From assembly GCF_026343295.1 (NCBI RefSeq), contig NZ_JAPELY010000004.1, positions 372,001-436,000 of the forward strand: a stretch of 64,000 nt of DNA. The letters are read 5' to 3'. Positions 49,783 through 58,588 of this stretch are shown here, piece after piece. The translations under genes were made by a program, and so were the position numbers. Below the pieces are notes generated by a model, which saw only the letters and a program-made list of their open reading frames with translations, ran no database searches and was not told where the DNA came from. This stretch comes from Streptomyces sp. NBC_00083. Lineage in GTDB: Bacteria; Actinomycetota; Actinomycetes; Streptomycetales; Streptomycetaceae. Within the stretch, counting starts at the first letter, position 1. Each line of letters opens with the position of its first letter.

Positions 49783-52116
49783 CTACGCGTGGGGCTGGGT
49801 GGGGGTGAAGGTGCGGAGGCGGAGGGAGTTGGCTACTACGAAGACCGACGAGAAGGCCATCGCCGCCCCCGCGATCATCGGGTTGAGCAGCCCCGCCGCG
49901 GCCAGCGGCAACGCCGCCACGTTGTAGGCGAACGCCCAGAACAGGTTGGACCTGATCGTGCCGAGCGTCTTGCGGGAGAGCCGGATCGCATCGGCAGCCG
50001 CCCGCAGGTCACCCCGTACGAGCGTGAGGTCGCCCGCCTCGATCGCCGCATCCGTGCCCGTACCCATCGCGAGGCCGAGGTCGGCCTGGGCGAGGGCCGC
50101 CGCGTCGTTGACGCCGTCGCCGACCATCGCGACCGAACGGCCTTCCGCCTGAAGGGACTTGACGACGTCGACCTTGTCCTGCGGCATGACCTCCGCGTAC
50201 ACCTGCTCGATGCCGACCTCCGCCGCGACCGCCTCCGCGACGGCCCGGTTGTCGCCGGTCAGCAGGATCGGGGTGAGGCCGAGCGCGCGCAGCCGCTCGA
50301 TGGCCTCGGGGCTGGTCTCCTTGACGGCGTCGGCGACTTCGAGGACCGCGCGCGCCTCGCCGTCCCAGGCGACCGCGATAGCGGTACGCCCCGCCGCCTC
50401 GGCCTCCTCCTTCGCCCGCTTCAGGGCCGGGGTGAGGCCGATGGCCCACTCCGCGAGCAGCTTCTCGCGGCCCACCAGGACCGCGTGGCCGTCCACGACG
50501 CCCTGGACGCCGAGGCCCGCGAGGGTCGTGAAGTCCTCGGGGGTGGGCAGGGCGCCGACCTCGGCGGCGGCCCCGTCGGCGACGGCTCGGGCGATGGGGT
50601 GTTCGGAGGAGTGCTCCAACGCGCCCGCGAGACGCAGGACTTCGGCCCGGTCGGCGGTGTCGGCGACGTGCACCGCCAGGAGCGTCATGCGGCCGGTGGT
50701 CACCGTGCCGGTCTTGTCGAGGACGATCGTGTCGACCTTGCGGGTCGTCTCCAGGACCTCCGGACCCTTGATCAGGATGCCGAGCTGCGCCCCGCGTCCC
50801 GTGCCGACCATGAGGGCGGTCGGCGTGGCCAGACCCAGGGCGCAGGGGCAGGCGATGATCAGTACGGCGACGGCGGCCGTGAACGCGGCGGTCAGGCCGG
50901 AGCCGGTGGCGAGCCAGACGCCGAGGGTGGCGAGGGCGAGGCCCATGACGACCGGCACGAACACGGCGGAGATGCGGTCGGCGAGGCGCTGGGCCGCGGC
51001 CTTGCCGTTCTGGGCGTCCTCGACGAGCCGGGCCATCCGGGCGAGCTGGGTGTCCGCGCCGACCCGGGAGGCCTCGATGACGAGCCGGCCGCCCGCGTTG
51101 AGGGTCGCGCCGGTGACGGTGTCCCCGACGGCGACCTCCACGGGCACGGACTCACCGGTGAGCATCGAGGCGTCGACGGCGGACGAACCCTCGACGACCG
51201 TACCGTCGGTGGCGATCTTCTCGCCGGGCCGCACGAGGAAGCGGTCGCCGACCTTCAACTCGGCGGTGGGAACGGTGCGTTCGCGGCCGTGGGTGTCGAG
51301 GACGGTGACGTCCTTCGCGCCGAGTTCGAGCAGCGTCCTCAGGGCCGCGCCCGCCTTGCGCTTGGAGCGGGCCTCGAAGTAGCGCCCGGCGAGGATGAAC
51401 GCGGTGACTCCGGCGGCGGCTTCGAGGTAGATGTTGCCCGCGCCGTCCGAGCGGCCGATGGTCAGCTCGAAGGGGTGGGTCATGCCGATCATTCCGGCCG
51501 TGCCGAAGACCAGGGCCCACACGGACCACAGGAACGCGGCCGACGTGCCGACCGAGATCAGCGTGTCCATGGTCGCGGCGCCGTGCCGCGCGTTGGTCCA
51601 GGCGGCCCGGTGGAAGGGCCACGCGGCGTACGTGACGACCGGCACGGTCAGGGCCAGCGAGAGCCACTGCCAGTAGTCGAACTGGAGCGCCGGGACCATC
51701 GACATCGCGATCACCGGGACGGCGAGGGCGATCGCGGTGAGCAGGCGCCGGCGCAGCGGGCGCAGGGCGTGCAGGGCGTCCCGTTCGTCGGCCGCCTCCG
51801 CGCCGCCCTCGGTCCCGTGCGCGGTGGGCGCGGCGGACGCCGTGCGTACGGGGGCGGGCTCCTCGGCGGTGTAGCCGGTGGCCTCGACGGTGGCGATGAG
51901 CTGGGCGACGGAGACGTCCTCGGTGAAGGTGACCTTCGCCTTCTCGGTGGCGTAGTTGACGGTGGCCTCGACCCCGTCCATACGGTTCAGCTTCTTCTCG
52001 ATGCGGGCCGCGCAGGACGCGCAGGTCATGCCGCCGATGGCGAGCTCTACGGCTGCCGCGGCCTGGCTGGTGCCCGGGGTGCTGACGCCGGGGGCGCTGG
52101 TGCCTGTGGTGGTCAT
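49783..52116 (-). CDS. copA: Copper-exporting P1B-type ATPase CopA
   Basis: This 777-residue heavy-metal ATPase exports Cu(I). An N-terminal HMA domain (~22-90, GGMTCASCAARIEKKL with CxxC) leads to eight membrane helices with the transport motif IIACPCALGLATPTA (~424). The phosphorylated Asp lies in VLDKTGTVTTGRM (~462), the HP-type nucleotide site in LEHSSEHPIARAVADG, and GDGVNDAAALAQADLGLA near 667. The ATG at 52114-52116 has AAGGAGACCGCACC upstream; earlier frames are non-homologous. No copZ chaperone or csoR gene is next to it. The CsoR-like palindromes upstream suggest copper induction. Confidence 0.95.
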   Translation of the reverse strand: MTTTGTSAPGVSTPGTSQAAAAVELAIGGMTCASCAARIEKKLNRMDGVEATVNYATEKAKVTFTEDVSVAQLIATVEATGYTAEEPAPVRTASAAPTAHGTEGGAEAADERDALHALRPLRRRLLTAIALAVPVIAMSMVPALQFDYWQWLSLALTVPVVTYAAWPFHRAAWTNARHGAATMDTLISVGTSAAFLWSVWALVFGTAGMIGMTHPFELTIGRSDGAGNIYLEAAAGVTAFILAGRYFEARSKRKAGAALRTLLELGAKDVTVLDTHGRERTVPTAELKVGDRFLVRPGEKIATDGTVVEGSSAVDASMLTGESVPVEVAVGDTVTGATLNAGGRLVIEASRVGADTQLARMARLVEDAQNGKAAAQRLADRISAVFVPVVMGLALATLGVWLATGSGLTAAFTAAVAVLIIACPCALGLATPTALMVGTGRGAQLGILIKGPEVLETTRKVDTIVLDKTGTVTTGRMTLLAVHVADTADRAEVLRLAGALEHSSEHPIARAVADGAAAEVGALPTPEDFTTLAGLGVQGVVDGHAVLVGREKLLAEWAIGLTPALKRAKEEAEAAGRTAIAVAWDGEARAVLEVADAVKETSPEAIERLRALGLTPILLTGDNRAVAEAVAAEVGIEQVYAEVMPQDKVDVVKSLQAEGRSVAMVGDGVNDAAALAQADLGLAMGTGTDAAIEAGDLTLVRGDLRAAADAIRLSRKTLGTIRSNLFWAFAYNVAALPLAAAGLLNPMIAGAAMAFSSVFVVANSLRLRTFTPTQPHA

Positions 52117-52174
52117 GGGGTGCGGTCTCCTTGGGCGGAGGGCGGGGCGTGCTGTGCGGGCGTCGGCGGCCAGT

Positions 52175-52229
52175 ATACCCCTTAGGGGTATGCCTTGCCG
52201 TGGGGCCATGTATACCCCCCGGGCGTATA
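52175..52229. promoter_or_regulatory. Two CsoR-type copper-repressor operators between copA and cutC
   Basis: ATACCCCTTAGGGGTAT (52175-52191) is a perfect palindrome of the CsoR class. TATACCCCCCGGGCGTATA (52211-52229) is a second with two mismatches. The first begins 59 bases before the copA ATG; both lie before the divergent cutC start. CsoR is released by Cu(I). The csoR gene itself is not in the window. Confidence 0.85.
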
Positions 52230-52310
52230 AGGCGCAAGAGTGCGGCGGATGCGGTCGCCGCCGCGTGTTTACCGTCCGCGCGGGTGGGCATCTCGCGGCG
52301 TAGGCTGGTC

Positions 52311-52326
52311 AATGGACTAGACCTAT
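52311..52326. promoter_or_regulatory. DasR-type (dre-like) element upstream of cutC
   Basis: Read on the minus strand, ATAGGTCTAGTCCATT matches the dre pattern ACTGGTCTAGTCCACT at 13 of 16 positions, including the whole GGTCTAGTCCA core shared with the site before nagK. It ends 41 bases before the cutC ATG and could act as its operator. The TAGACC and CTATTT in it might also be part of a promoter. Confidence 0.6.
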
Positions 52327-52366
52327 TTGGGCCGAGCGGGCCCGGGTTACGGAGGAATGGGGTCAG

Positions 52367-53056
52367 ATGAGCAACCGCGCACTGCTTGAGGTGATCGCGC
52401 TCGACGCGCAGGACGCCGTCGCGGCCCAGGCCGGCGGGGCGGACCGCCTGGAGCTGGTCACCGACATGGCCGCGGACGGGCTGACCCCGCCCCTCAAGAC
52501 CTTCGCGGAGATCCGCGCGGCCGTCGACATCCCGCTGCGCGTCATGCTGCGGGCGGCGGACGGGTTCGCGGCGGGCGATGTCGACGCGCTCGTACGCGAT
52601 GCGGAGGCGCTGCGCGGCGAGGGGGCGGACGAGTTCGTGCTCGGCTTCCTCGACGAGACCGGGGGGCCCGACATGGTGGCCGTACGGGCCCTCGCCTCCG
52701 CGCTCTCCGGGTGCCGCTGGACCTTCCACCGCGCCATCGACCGGGCCGCCTCGCGCGACGCCCTGCGCAAGGAGCTCTCGGGTCTTCCGGGGCTCGACAC
52801 GTACCTCACGGCGGGGTCGCCCCTGGGCGTCGAGGACGGGCTCCCCGTGCTGCTCGCGGAGGCCGGGCGGTGCGACGAGCCGGGCTACGAGCCGCGGATC
52901 CTCGTGGGCGGGGGGCTCACCCTCGCGCACCTGCCGGTGCTGCGGGGTGCGGGGATCGACGCGGTCCACATCGGCGGGGCGGCTCGGCCGGAGGGCTGGA
53001 GCGGGGGCGTCTCGGCGGACGCGGTCGCGCAGTGGCGGGCCGTACTTGACGCGTAG
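52367..53056 (+). CDS. cutC: CutC-family protein
   Basis: This 229-residue TIM-barrel protein shows LLEVIALDAQDAVAAQAGGA, DRLELVTDMAADGLTPPLKT (the conserved GADRxEL loop), RVMLRAADGFAAGDVDALVR and WTFHRAIDRAASRDALRKEL, the CutC pattern. CutC was named for copper tolerance in E. coli, but its biochemical role is unresolved. Here it faces copA across a region with CsoR-like sites, supporting a copper link, and also has a dre-like site, a link to amino-sugar metabolism. The ATG follows GGAGGAATGGGGTCAG. The gene is standard length. Confidence 0.88.
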   Translation: MSNRALLEVIALDAQDAVAAQAGGADRLELVTDMAADGLTPPLKTFAEIRAAVDIPLRVMLRAADGFAAGDVDALVRDAEALRGEGADEFVLGFLDETGGPDMVAVRALASALSGCRWTFHRAIDRAASRDALRKELSGLPGLDTYLTAGSPLGVEDGLPVLLAEAGRCDEPGYEPRILVGGGLTLAHLPVLRGAGIDAVHIGGAARPEGWSGGVSADAVAQWRAVLDA

Positions 53057-53099
53057 CGGCCTTTGGGGGTTTTCCCACCCACCCGCCCGCGCGGCAACC

Positions 53100-53700
53100 T
53101 GAGGGTGCGGCCCCCGGGGCTCCGCCCCGAACGAAGAGGCCGAGCCTCGGCACCCTGCCAAGGGCAGCCCACCTGGGGGCGCGGGGAACTGCGAGACGCG
53201 GGCACGGTCCGCAGACGAAAGCGGGGTTGCTGGGGCTCCGCCCCAGACCCCGGGATGCCCCACCCCGCCCCTTCCCGAAACCCTCCGGGGGTTGTGGACG
53301 GCTGAGGTTCAGGATCCTGGGGCTCCGCCCCAGACCCCGTTCGCGCCCGAAGGCGCTCGTCCTCAATCGCCGGACGGGCTGAGGTGGCCTCGGTAAGGCA
53401 CCCTGCCAAGGTCGACCTACCCGGGGGCGCGGGGAACTGCGCGAGACGCGGGCACGGTCCGCAGGCGAAGGCGGGGTTGCTGGGGCTCCGCCCCAGACCC
53501 CGTTCGCGCCCGAAAGGCGCTCGTCCTCAAACGCCGGACGGGCTGAAGATGCCTCTGCAAGGCACCCTGCCAAGGTCGACCCACCCAGGGGCGCGGGGAA
53601 CTGCGCGAGACGCGGGCACGGTCCGCAGGCGAAGGCGGGGTTGCCGGGGGCTTCGCCCCAGGCCCCGGGATGCCCCCTCCGCCCCCGCGAGGGCCGTGCA
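53100..53700. repeat. Intergenic repeat mosaic: three copies of the dispersed inverted-repeat module
   Basis: The same order of modules appears three times (about 53105-53300, 53320-53490 and 53490-53680). Each has GGGGCGCGGGGAACTGCGCG, GGGCACGGTCCGCAGRCGAA, GCGGGGTTGCTGGGGCTCCG, then CCCCAGACCCCGTTCGCGCC with CGCTCGTCCTCAAACGCCGG or the variant CCCCTTCCCGAAACCCTCCG. CTGGGGCTCCGCCCCAG is a perfect 7-bp-arm hairpin in each. The gap 53057-53749 lies between two converging genes; no gene is supported. Confidence 0.88.
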
Positions 53701-53749
53701 CTCTGCGTCAAGAAACCGTGCACCCCGTGCCAACGACTTCCCCCGCCGG

Positions 53750-54286
53750 CTACGGCAACGTGAACCCCAGCCGCCGCCCCGCCCGGACGGGCGCGAAGAG
53801 GTTCACGGGGGTGACCTCTTCGCGCTCGTCCCCCCGCCCCGCGACACCCACCTGCGCCCACACCGTCTTCTGCGGCGGCAACCCCTCCACCGTCCCCCAG
53901 TGGTCCGCCAGCATCTGCACCAGAAGCAGGCCCCGACCCGACTCCGCGTCCTCCGCCGGCACCGGCGCCACCACCGGCAGCGTCCTGTCCGCCCGCGTGT
54001 CCGTCACCTCGATCCGCAGAACGCCGTCCTCGCGCAGCAGCAGCCCCACCTCGAACCCCCGCCCCGACACATACGCGTGCAGCACCGCGTTCGCCGCCAG
54101 CTCCGCCACGAGCAGCCCCGCCGTGTCCGACGCCTCGCTCCCGTGCGGCACTCCCCACGCGTCCAACTGGCCCTGCGCCAGCCTCCGCGCCAGGCTCGCC
54201 GCCCGCCGCGTCGACGCGAACCGCTTTCTGAACACACGTACGGCTACGGGGAGTTGGCACGCGCCGGGTCCTGTTTCGAGGTGCAT
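53750..54286 (-). CDS. RsbW-like ATP-binding protein (anti-sigma kinase type)
   Basis: This 178-residue single-domain GHKL ATPase has AGLLVAELAANAVLHAYVSG (N box), VLRIEVTDTRADRTLPVV (G1 box) and SGRGLLLVQMLADHWGTVEG (G2 box), the pattern of the many Streptomyces HATPase_c_2 regulators related to anti-sigma factors. No anti-anti-sigma or sigma gene is adjacent. It is divergent from the XRE regulator at 54445, a common pairing: XRE, DUF397 and an RsbW-like ATPase often form one conservon-like locus. The start at 54286 is the natural N-terminus (HLETGPGACQL). Confidence 0.9.
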   Translation of the reverse strand: MHLETGPGACQLPVAVRVFRKRFASTRRAASLARRLAQGQLDAWGVPHGSEASDTAGLLVAELAANAVLHAYVSGRGFEVGLLLREDGVLRIEVTDTRADRTLPVVAPVPAEDAESGRGLLLVQMLADHWGTVEGLPPQKTVWAQVGVAGRGDEREEVTPVNLFAPVRAGRRLGFTLP

Positions 54287-54444
54287 AACGCCAGCCTGGA
54301 CGGGCTGCGGCCCCAGTTGCCAGACCTTCGCCGTGTACGCACCGCGAGCGTACGCGCACGCGCTGTAGACGGTACGAGGCCGGTGCCGTAACCCTGGGTG
54401 AGTTGCGTACGCGGGGCGACTCGTTCACCGGGAGGTGGCCGTCG

Positions 54445-55314
54445 ATGGCACAGGACCACGAGAAGCGTGAGGGGCAGGGGGAGGGGGAGGGGGCGGTGCG
54501 TGATGCGGAGCCCGATCCGTCCGACAGTCTGAAGACGTTCGGCGCGGTCGTCCAGGCCCTGCGCGAACACGCCGGCCTCAGCCGCGCCCAACTCGCCGCG
54601 CTCGTCGGCTACTCCACGCACACGGTCACCTCCGTCGAGCTGGGCCGCCGCATGGCCGACCCCGACTTCGTCGAGCGGGCGGAGAGCGCGCTCGGCAACA
54701 CGGGGGCGTTGCGTCGCTCCGCGAAGTACCTCAACCGGCAGGCCGGACTTGCGACTTGGTTCCGCAAGTGGGCCCGCTTGGAGAAGTCGGCGATCAGCCT
54801 GTACACGTACGAGTCCCGGCTCGTCCCGGGTCTGCTCCAGACGGAGGCCTACGCCCGGATCCTGTTCCGGGAACAATTGCCGCCCCTCGCCGACGCGCAG
54901 GTCGAGGCCAACTTGAAGGCCCGGCTGGAGAGGCAGCGGCTGCTCGCTGGGCGCCCCAACACCGCGTACAGCTTCATCATCGACGAGTACGTTTTCGCCC
55001 GACGGACGGGCGGCCCGGACGTGACGCGTGAGCTGATTGATCACGTGCTGGAGAGCTCGTCAGCGAGGAACGTGGAGCTCCAAATTCTCCCGATGGATAC
55101 GGGAGTGCACGCAGGGCTGGCAGGGCCAATGCAGCTTGCGGAGACTCGACCCAGCCAGTGGTCCGGCTACTGCGAAGGGCAGGAGAGCGGCCTGTTCGTC
55201 TCCGACGCCAAACTGATCAGCACGCTTCAGATGCGGTATGCGAAACTGCGGTCACAGGCCCTTACGCCTGAACAATCGGTGGGCCGACTGGAGCTACTGC
55301 GAGGAGCGCCATGA
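54445..55314 (+). CDS. XRE-family regulator with DUF5753 (second copy)
   Basis: This 289-residue regulator has an acidic lead (KREGQGEGEGAVRDAEPDPS), a helix-turn-helix (GAVVQALREHAGLSRAQLAA, YSTHTVTSVELGRRMADPDF) and a DUF5753 domain (YTYESRLVPGLLQTEAYARI, VELQILPMDTGVHAGLAGPM). The ATG at 54445 has GGGAGGTGGCCGTCG upstream, better than the frame start at 54403. It overlaps the DUF397 gene (ATGA) and is divergent from the RsbW-like ATPase. A likely regulator of development or antibiotic genes; targets unknown. Confidence 0.92.
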   Translation: MAQDHEKREGQGEGEGAVRDAEPDPSDSLKTFGAVVQALREHAGLSRAQLAALVGYSTHTVTSVELGRRMADPDFVERAESALGNTGALRRSAKYLNRQAGLATWFRKWARLEKSAISLYTYESRLVPGLLQTEAYARILFREQLPPLADAQVEANLKARLERQRLLAGRPNTAYSFIIDEYVFARRTGGPDVTRELIDHVLESSSARNVELQILPMDTGVHAGLAGPMQLAETRPSQWSGYCEGQESGLFVSDAKLISTLQMRYAKLRSQALTPEQSVGRLELLRGAP

Positions 55315-55565
55315 GCACAACCGAACTGAGCTGGTTCAAGAGCACCTACAGCAGCGGATCCGGCGACAGCTGCGTCGAAATCGCCCTCGACTGGCGGAAG
55401 TCGAGCTACAGCAGCGGGTCCGGCGACGACTGCGTCGAAGTGGCGACCTCCCCCGCCCTCATCCACGTGCGGGACTCCAAGGACAAGGCCGGGCCCCAGC
55501 TCGCCCTGAACCCCCTCGCCTGGGGCGACTTCGTGGCGTACGCCAAGCAGGGGGCGCGGGGCTGA
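55311..55565 (+). CDS. DUF397 protein with two tandem repeats
   Basis: This 84-residue protein has two DUF397 cores (LSWFKSTYSSGSGDSCVEIA, LDWRKSSYSSGSGDDCVEVA), then HVRDSKDKAGPQLALNPLAW and GDFVAYAKQGARG. It overlaps the XRE gene by four bases (ATGA), so the pair is translationally coupled. It resembles the triple-repeat protein at 36815 but has one repeat fewer. The small acidic partner of WhiJ-like regulators; mechanism not established. Confidence 0.92.
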   Translation: MSTTELSWFKSTYSSGSGDSCVEIALDWRKSSYSSGSGDDCVEVATSPALIHVRDSKDKAGPQLALNPLAWGDFVAYAKQGARG

Positions 55566-55573
55566 GCCCCGCG

Positions 55574-56272
55574 TCAGGCCAGGCCCGCTGCGATGGCGCG
55601 GCGGACCGCGTCCGCGCGGTCGCGGATGTCGGCCTTCGCGAACAAGTTGTTGATGTGCGTCTTCACCGTCGCCTCGCTGATGAACAGCTGCTGGGCGATC
55701 GCCCGGTTCGGCAGGCCCTGGCCGATCAGGGCCAGCACTTCGCGTTCGCGCGGAGTGATGTCGTCCGGCAGCGAGCGGGACGGGCCCGGGGCGGCGGCGG
55801 GGCCGGTGCGGACCGTGGCCAGGAGGCGGTCCTGGACTTCGCGGTCCAGGACCGACTGGCCCGCCGCGGCGGCGCGGATCGCACGCGCGATGTCCTGGCG
55901 CCCGGCGTTCTTGGTGAGGTAGCCGCGCGCGCCCGCGCTCAGCGCCGCGAGGATCGAGTCGTCGTCGGCGAAGGTGGTCAGGACCACCACGGCCACCTCC
56001 GGGTGCTCCTCGGTCAGCCGCCGCGTCGCCTCCGTACCGTCCATCACCGGCATGCGCAGGTCCATCAGGACCACGTCGACAGGGCCCGCGGCGACCGCGG
56101 CGAGCACCTCCGTGCCGTCGGCGGCGGCCGCGACGACCTCGATGTCCTCGGACAGGCCGAGCACCGCGGCCAGCGGCTCGCGCACCGCGGCCTGGTCGTC
56201 GGCCACGATCACCCTCAACCGCCGTGTGCCCTGCGTCGGTTCGCTCACTTCTCCACGCACCTCGTCGCTCAT
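55574..56272 (-). CDS. NarL/LuxR-family response regulator
   Basis: This 232-residue response regulator has a receiver (RVIVADDQAAVREPLAAVLG, VVLMDLRMPVMDGTEATRR with the phospho-Asp, GARGYLTKNAGRQDIARAIR) and a LuxR domain (ITPREREVLALIGQGLPNRA, LFISEATVKTHINNLFAKAD). Its ATG overlaps the kinase stop (ATGA). It forms a pair with the DesK-like kinase upstream. Target genes unknown. The C-terminal helix-turn-helix is typical of the family. Confidence 0.93.
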   Translation of the reverse strand: MSDEVRGEVSEPTQGTRRLRVIVADDQAAVREPLAAVLGLSEDIEVVAAAADGTEVLAAVAAGPVDVVLMDLRMPVMDGTEATRRLTEEHPEVAVVVLTTFADDDSILAALSAGARGYLTKNAGRQDIARAIRAAAAGQSVLDREVQDRLLATVRTGPAAAPGPSRSLPDDITPREREVLALIGQGLPNRAIAQQLFISEATVKTHINNLFAKADIRDRADAVRRAIAAGLA

Positions 56273-57474
56273 CCCGGGATCACCGCTTCCACGTGCCAGC
56301 CGCCCTCGTAGGGGCCGGTGACGACCGGGGCCGCCGTGATCGTGCCGTTCAGCAGGGCGACCCGTTCCCGCATGCCGATGAGGCCCATTCCGCTGCCGAC
56401 ACCGGCGTTCACCCTACGGGTCGCCGGGCCGTTGCGTACGGCCAGCGTCATGGACGCATCGGCGTACGTCAGCTCCACGGCGACGGGGCCGCCCGGCGCG
56501 TGCCGGGCCGCGTTGGTCAGGGCCTCCTGGGCGATGCGCAGCAGATTCTGGGTGACCCGGGACGGCACGTCGCGGACGGTGCCGGTGACGGTCAGGACGT
56601 CGCGGTGGCCGGAGGAGTCGAGCATCGCGGTGAGGCTCTCCACCAGCGGCAGGGAGTCCTCGCGCAGCGCGTGCACGGTCCACTGCGCCTGCTTGAGGCT
56701 CTCCTTGACCATGCTGTGCGCCTTCTGGTTCGCCTCGCGGACCTTGTCCAGGTCGCCGGTGTCGATGAGCGCGTCGGCCAGCTCCAGCTGCATGTTGATG
56801 CCGGCGAGGGAGTGGGCGAGGACGTCGTGCACGTCCCGGGCGATCCGGCCGCGCTCGGTCAGGACGGCGGCCTGGGCCTCGGCGCGCGCGGCCCGCTCGG
56901 CGGATTCGGCCGCTTCGAGCGCCGCCACGACCGCGCGGTGCCGGCTGCGGTTGAGCATGCCGATCAGCGCGGGGGCCGCGGTGGTGAAGCCGAGGGTCCA
57001 GGGCAGCAGGTCCTGGCCGACGCCGAAGCGGAAGTACAGCACCACCATGCAGAGCACGCCGCACGCCAGGGCGAGCGTGATGGCCGTACGGGGCTCCAGG
57101 CGGAACCCGATGTGGCCGACGATGAAGTACGCGAAGAGGTAGCTGGCGCCCGCGGTGCTCACGCCGATCAGGGCGACCGCGGCGAGAACACCGAAGGTCA
57201 GCCAGGCGAGGGTGAGGCGCGGCGAGATCCTGGCTTCGGGGACGTGCCGGACCGCGAGCGTCAGGGAGTTGAGCAGGAGCAGGACCGCGCAGGCGAGGCC
57301 GCGACCGCTGAGGCCGATCGGCTGGATCGTCCAGACCGCGGTGGCGATGACGAGCACGGTGGGGATCCACTGGGTGCGCGGGTCCTGGCCGGGCACGACC
57401 CGAGGGCCGGTCCCCTGGTGCGGGGCCGGCCCGTCGGGCGGGACGCTCTGGGTTTTGGGCTGGTCATCGGGCAC
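56269..57474 (-). CDS. DesK-like sensor histidine kinase
   Basis: This 401-residue kinase has about five membrane segments (WIPTVLVIATAVWTIQPIGL to TLGFTTAAPALIGML), a HisKA_3 box with the His in GRIARDVHDVLAHSLAGINM, and a GHKL ATPase (LLRIAQEALTNAARHAPGGP, GVGSGMGLIGMRERVALLNG). The GTG at 57474 (PDDQPKTQSVPPDGP) is used; a TATGGT box six bases upstream and no ribosome site suggest a leaderless start. An ATG at 57537, two bases after the membrane gene's stop, is the alternative. The signal is unknown. Confidence 0.85.
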   Translation of the reverse strand: MPDDQPKTQSVPPDGPAPHQGTGPRVVPGQDPRTQWIPTVLVIATAVWTIQPIGLSGRGLACAVLLLLNSLTLAVRHVPEARISPRLTLAWLTFGVLAAVALIGVSTAGASYLFAYFIVGHIGFRLEPRTAITLALACGVLCMVVLYFRFGVGQDLLPWTLGFTTAAPALIGMLNRSRHRAVVAALEAAESAERAARAEAQAAVLTERGRIARDVHDVLAHSLAGINMQLELADALIDTGDLDKVREANQKAHSMVKESLKQAQWTVHALREDSLPLVESLTAMLDSSGHRDVLTVTGTVRDVPSRVTQNLLRIAQEALTNAARHAPGGPVAVELTYADASMTLAVRNGPATRRVNAGVGSGMGLIGMRERVALLNGTITAAPVVTGPYEGGWHVEAVIPG

Positions 57475-57539
57475 GGCGCGACCATAGCCGACGGGGTGGG
57501 CGCCGATCGCGGCCCGGCCGTGGGAGAGGGGGCGCATCG

Positions 57540-58091
57540 TCAGACCGTACGGTCGAGCGTGCGGACCTCGGCGTACGTCCTGGACGCGGTGGCCTGGTCG
57601 CGGCGGGCGGCGACCATGCGGCTCCGGATGAAGATCGTGGCGACCCGGGTGACCACTTCGGTGACCGCCATCAGGACGAACGCGGCGACCCACGCGTCCT
57701 GGGTGGTGATGTCATGGGCGACGCTGAACTGCGCGACGGTGTGCGCGCCGCCGTGGTCGACCCACACCTGGAAGCCCATCCGGGCGCCCATGCCGAGCAC
57801 CCACAGGACGGCGGAGACGACGCCCGCCTTGATCAGCAGGTGCTCGCCGGAGACGCGGATCCGGGTGTAGATGCCGCCGGCGATGCCGAGCGCGGCACCG
57901 GCCGCGACGAGGACGCCGATGAGGACGAGGTCGTTGCCGGCGGTCGGGATGGAGGTGAGGTAGCTCTGCGCCACGAAGGCGACGATCCCGAGGGGGATCA
58001 GGAAGGTCTTGAGGTCCAGCTTGCCTTCCCGCAGCTGCCGGAAGACGACGAGGACGAGTGCGATGTCGGTGAGCCAGTCGGTCGTTGTCAT
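57540..58091 (-). CDS. Integral membrane protein (DUF1453-like) linked to the two-component system
   Basis: This 183-residue protein has about four to five membrane segments (DIALVLVVFRQL, TFLIPLGIVAFVAQSYL, LVLIGVLVAAGAALGIAGGI, LIKAGVVSAVLWVLGMGARM, AWVAAFVLMAVTEVVTRVAT) and a basic C-terminus. It is directly upstream of the kinase on the same strand, suggesting a three-gene unit and a possible role in signal input. Family resemblance to DUF1453/CcdC-like proteins is weak. Confidence 0.8.
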   Translation of the reverse strand: MTTTDWLTDIALVLVVFRQLREGKLDLKTFLIPLGIVAFVAQSYLTSIPTAGNDLVLIGVLVAAGAALGIAGGIYTRIRVSGEHLLIKAGVVSAVLWVLGMGARMGFQVWVDHGGAHTVAQFSVAHDITTQDAWVAAFVLMAVTEVVTRVATIFIRSRMVAARRDQATASRTYAEVRTLDRTV

Positions 58092-58297
58092 GCCTCAAGA
58101 CTGTCCTCACCAGGCGTTATGCGCCTGGACCCATGGGTGGAGGCGGGGGTGGAGATGCGGCGGTGCCCAGGGTCCACCCGGGGCACGCCGGGGCCCCCGT
58201 CCCCGCAGGCGACGTGGCGGCGCCGGGCGGGCGAAACGGTGAGATCCTGGAAGCGTGGTACTGGGCCCGAGGCTCCGAGGCCCGAGGGAGGCATGTC

Positions 58298-58483
58298 ATG
58301 CGCAAAGTCGCCGACTGCCGGGACTACCCGAGCGAATCGAATTGCAGCCTGACGATTTCCGGTGAGGAAGAGGAAGTCGTCCGTGCGGGGGCCGAGCACG
58401 CCGCATCGGTGCACGGCCACACGGACACCCCCGAACTGCGTGAACAGCTGCGGAAGATGCTGAAGGACGAGGAGACCGTCTGA
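58298..58483 (+). CDS. DUF1059 family small protein, 61 aa
   Basis: The compact sequence RKVADCRDYPSESNCSLTIS, GEEEEVVRAGAEHAASVHGH, TPELREQLRKMLKDEETV is the full DUF1059 pattern with two Cys and two His. Homologues are common in actinobacteria and of unknown function. The ATG at 58298 has GAGGGAGG upstream; the earlier frame is Gly-rich and not conserved. It lies divergent from the DUF1453-like gene and converges on the HelR-like gene. Confidence 0.9.
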   Translation: MRKVADCRDYPSESNCSLTISGEEEEVVRAGAEHAASVHGHTDTPELREQLRKMLKDEETV

Positions 58484-58588
58484 ACCTGCTGCGCGCACGT
58501 GCCGCGCCCGGTGGGAGGGAGCGGGGCACGTGCTGCCGCCTGTGCTGTTCCCGTGCTGTTCCTGTGCGTGACGGGTCCCTGCTGATGG

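Noticed and set aside
49789..52185. A 798-residue plus-strand frame antisense to copA
   Set aside because: It is the mirror of a complete copper ATPase, with composition typical of antisense frames.
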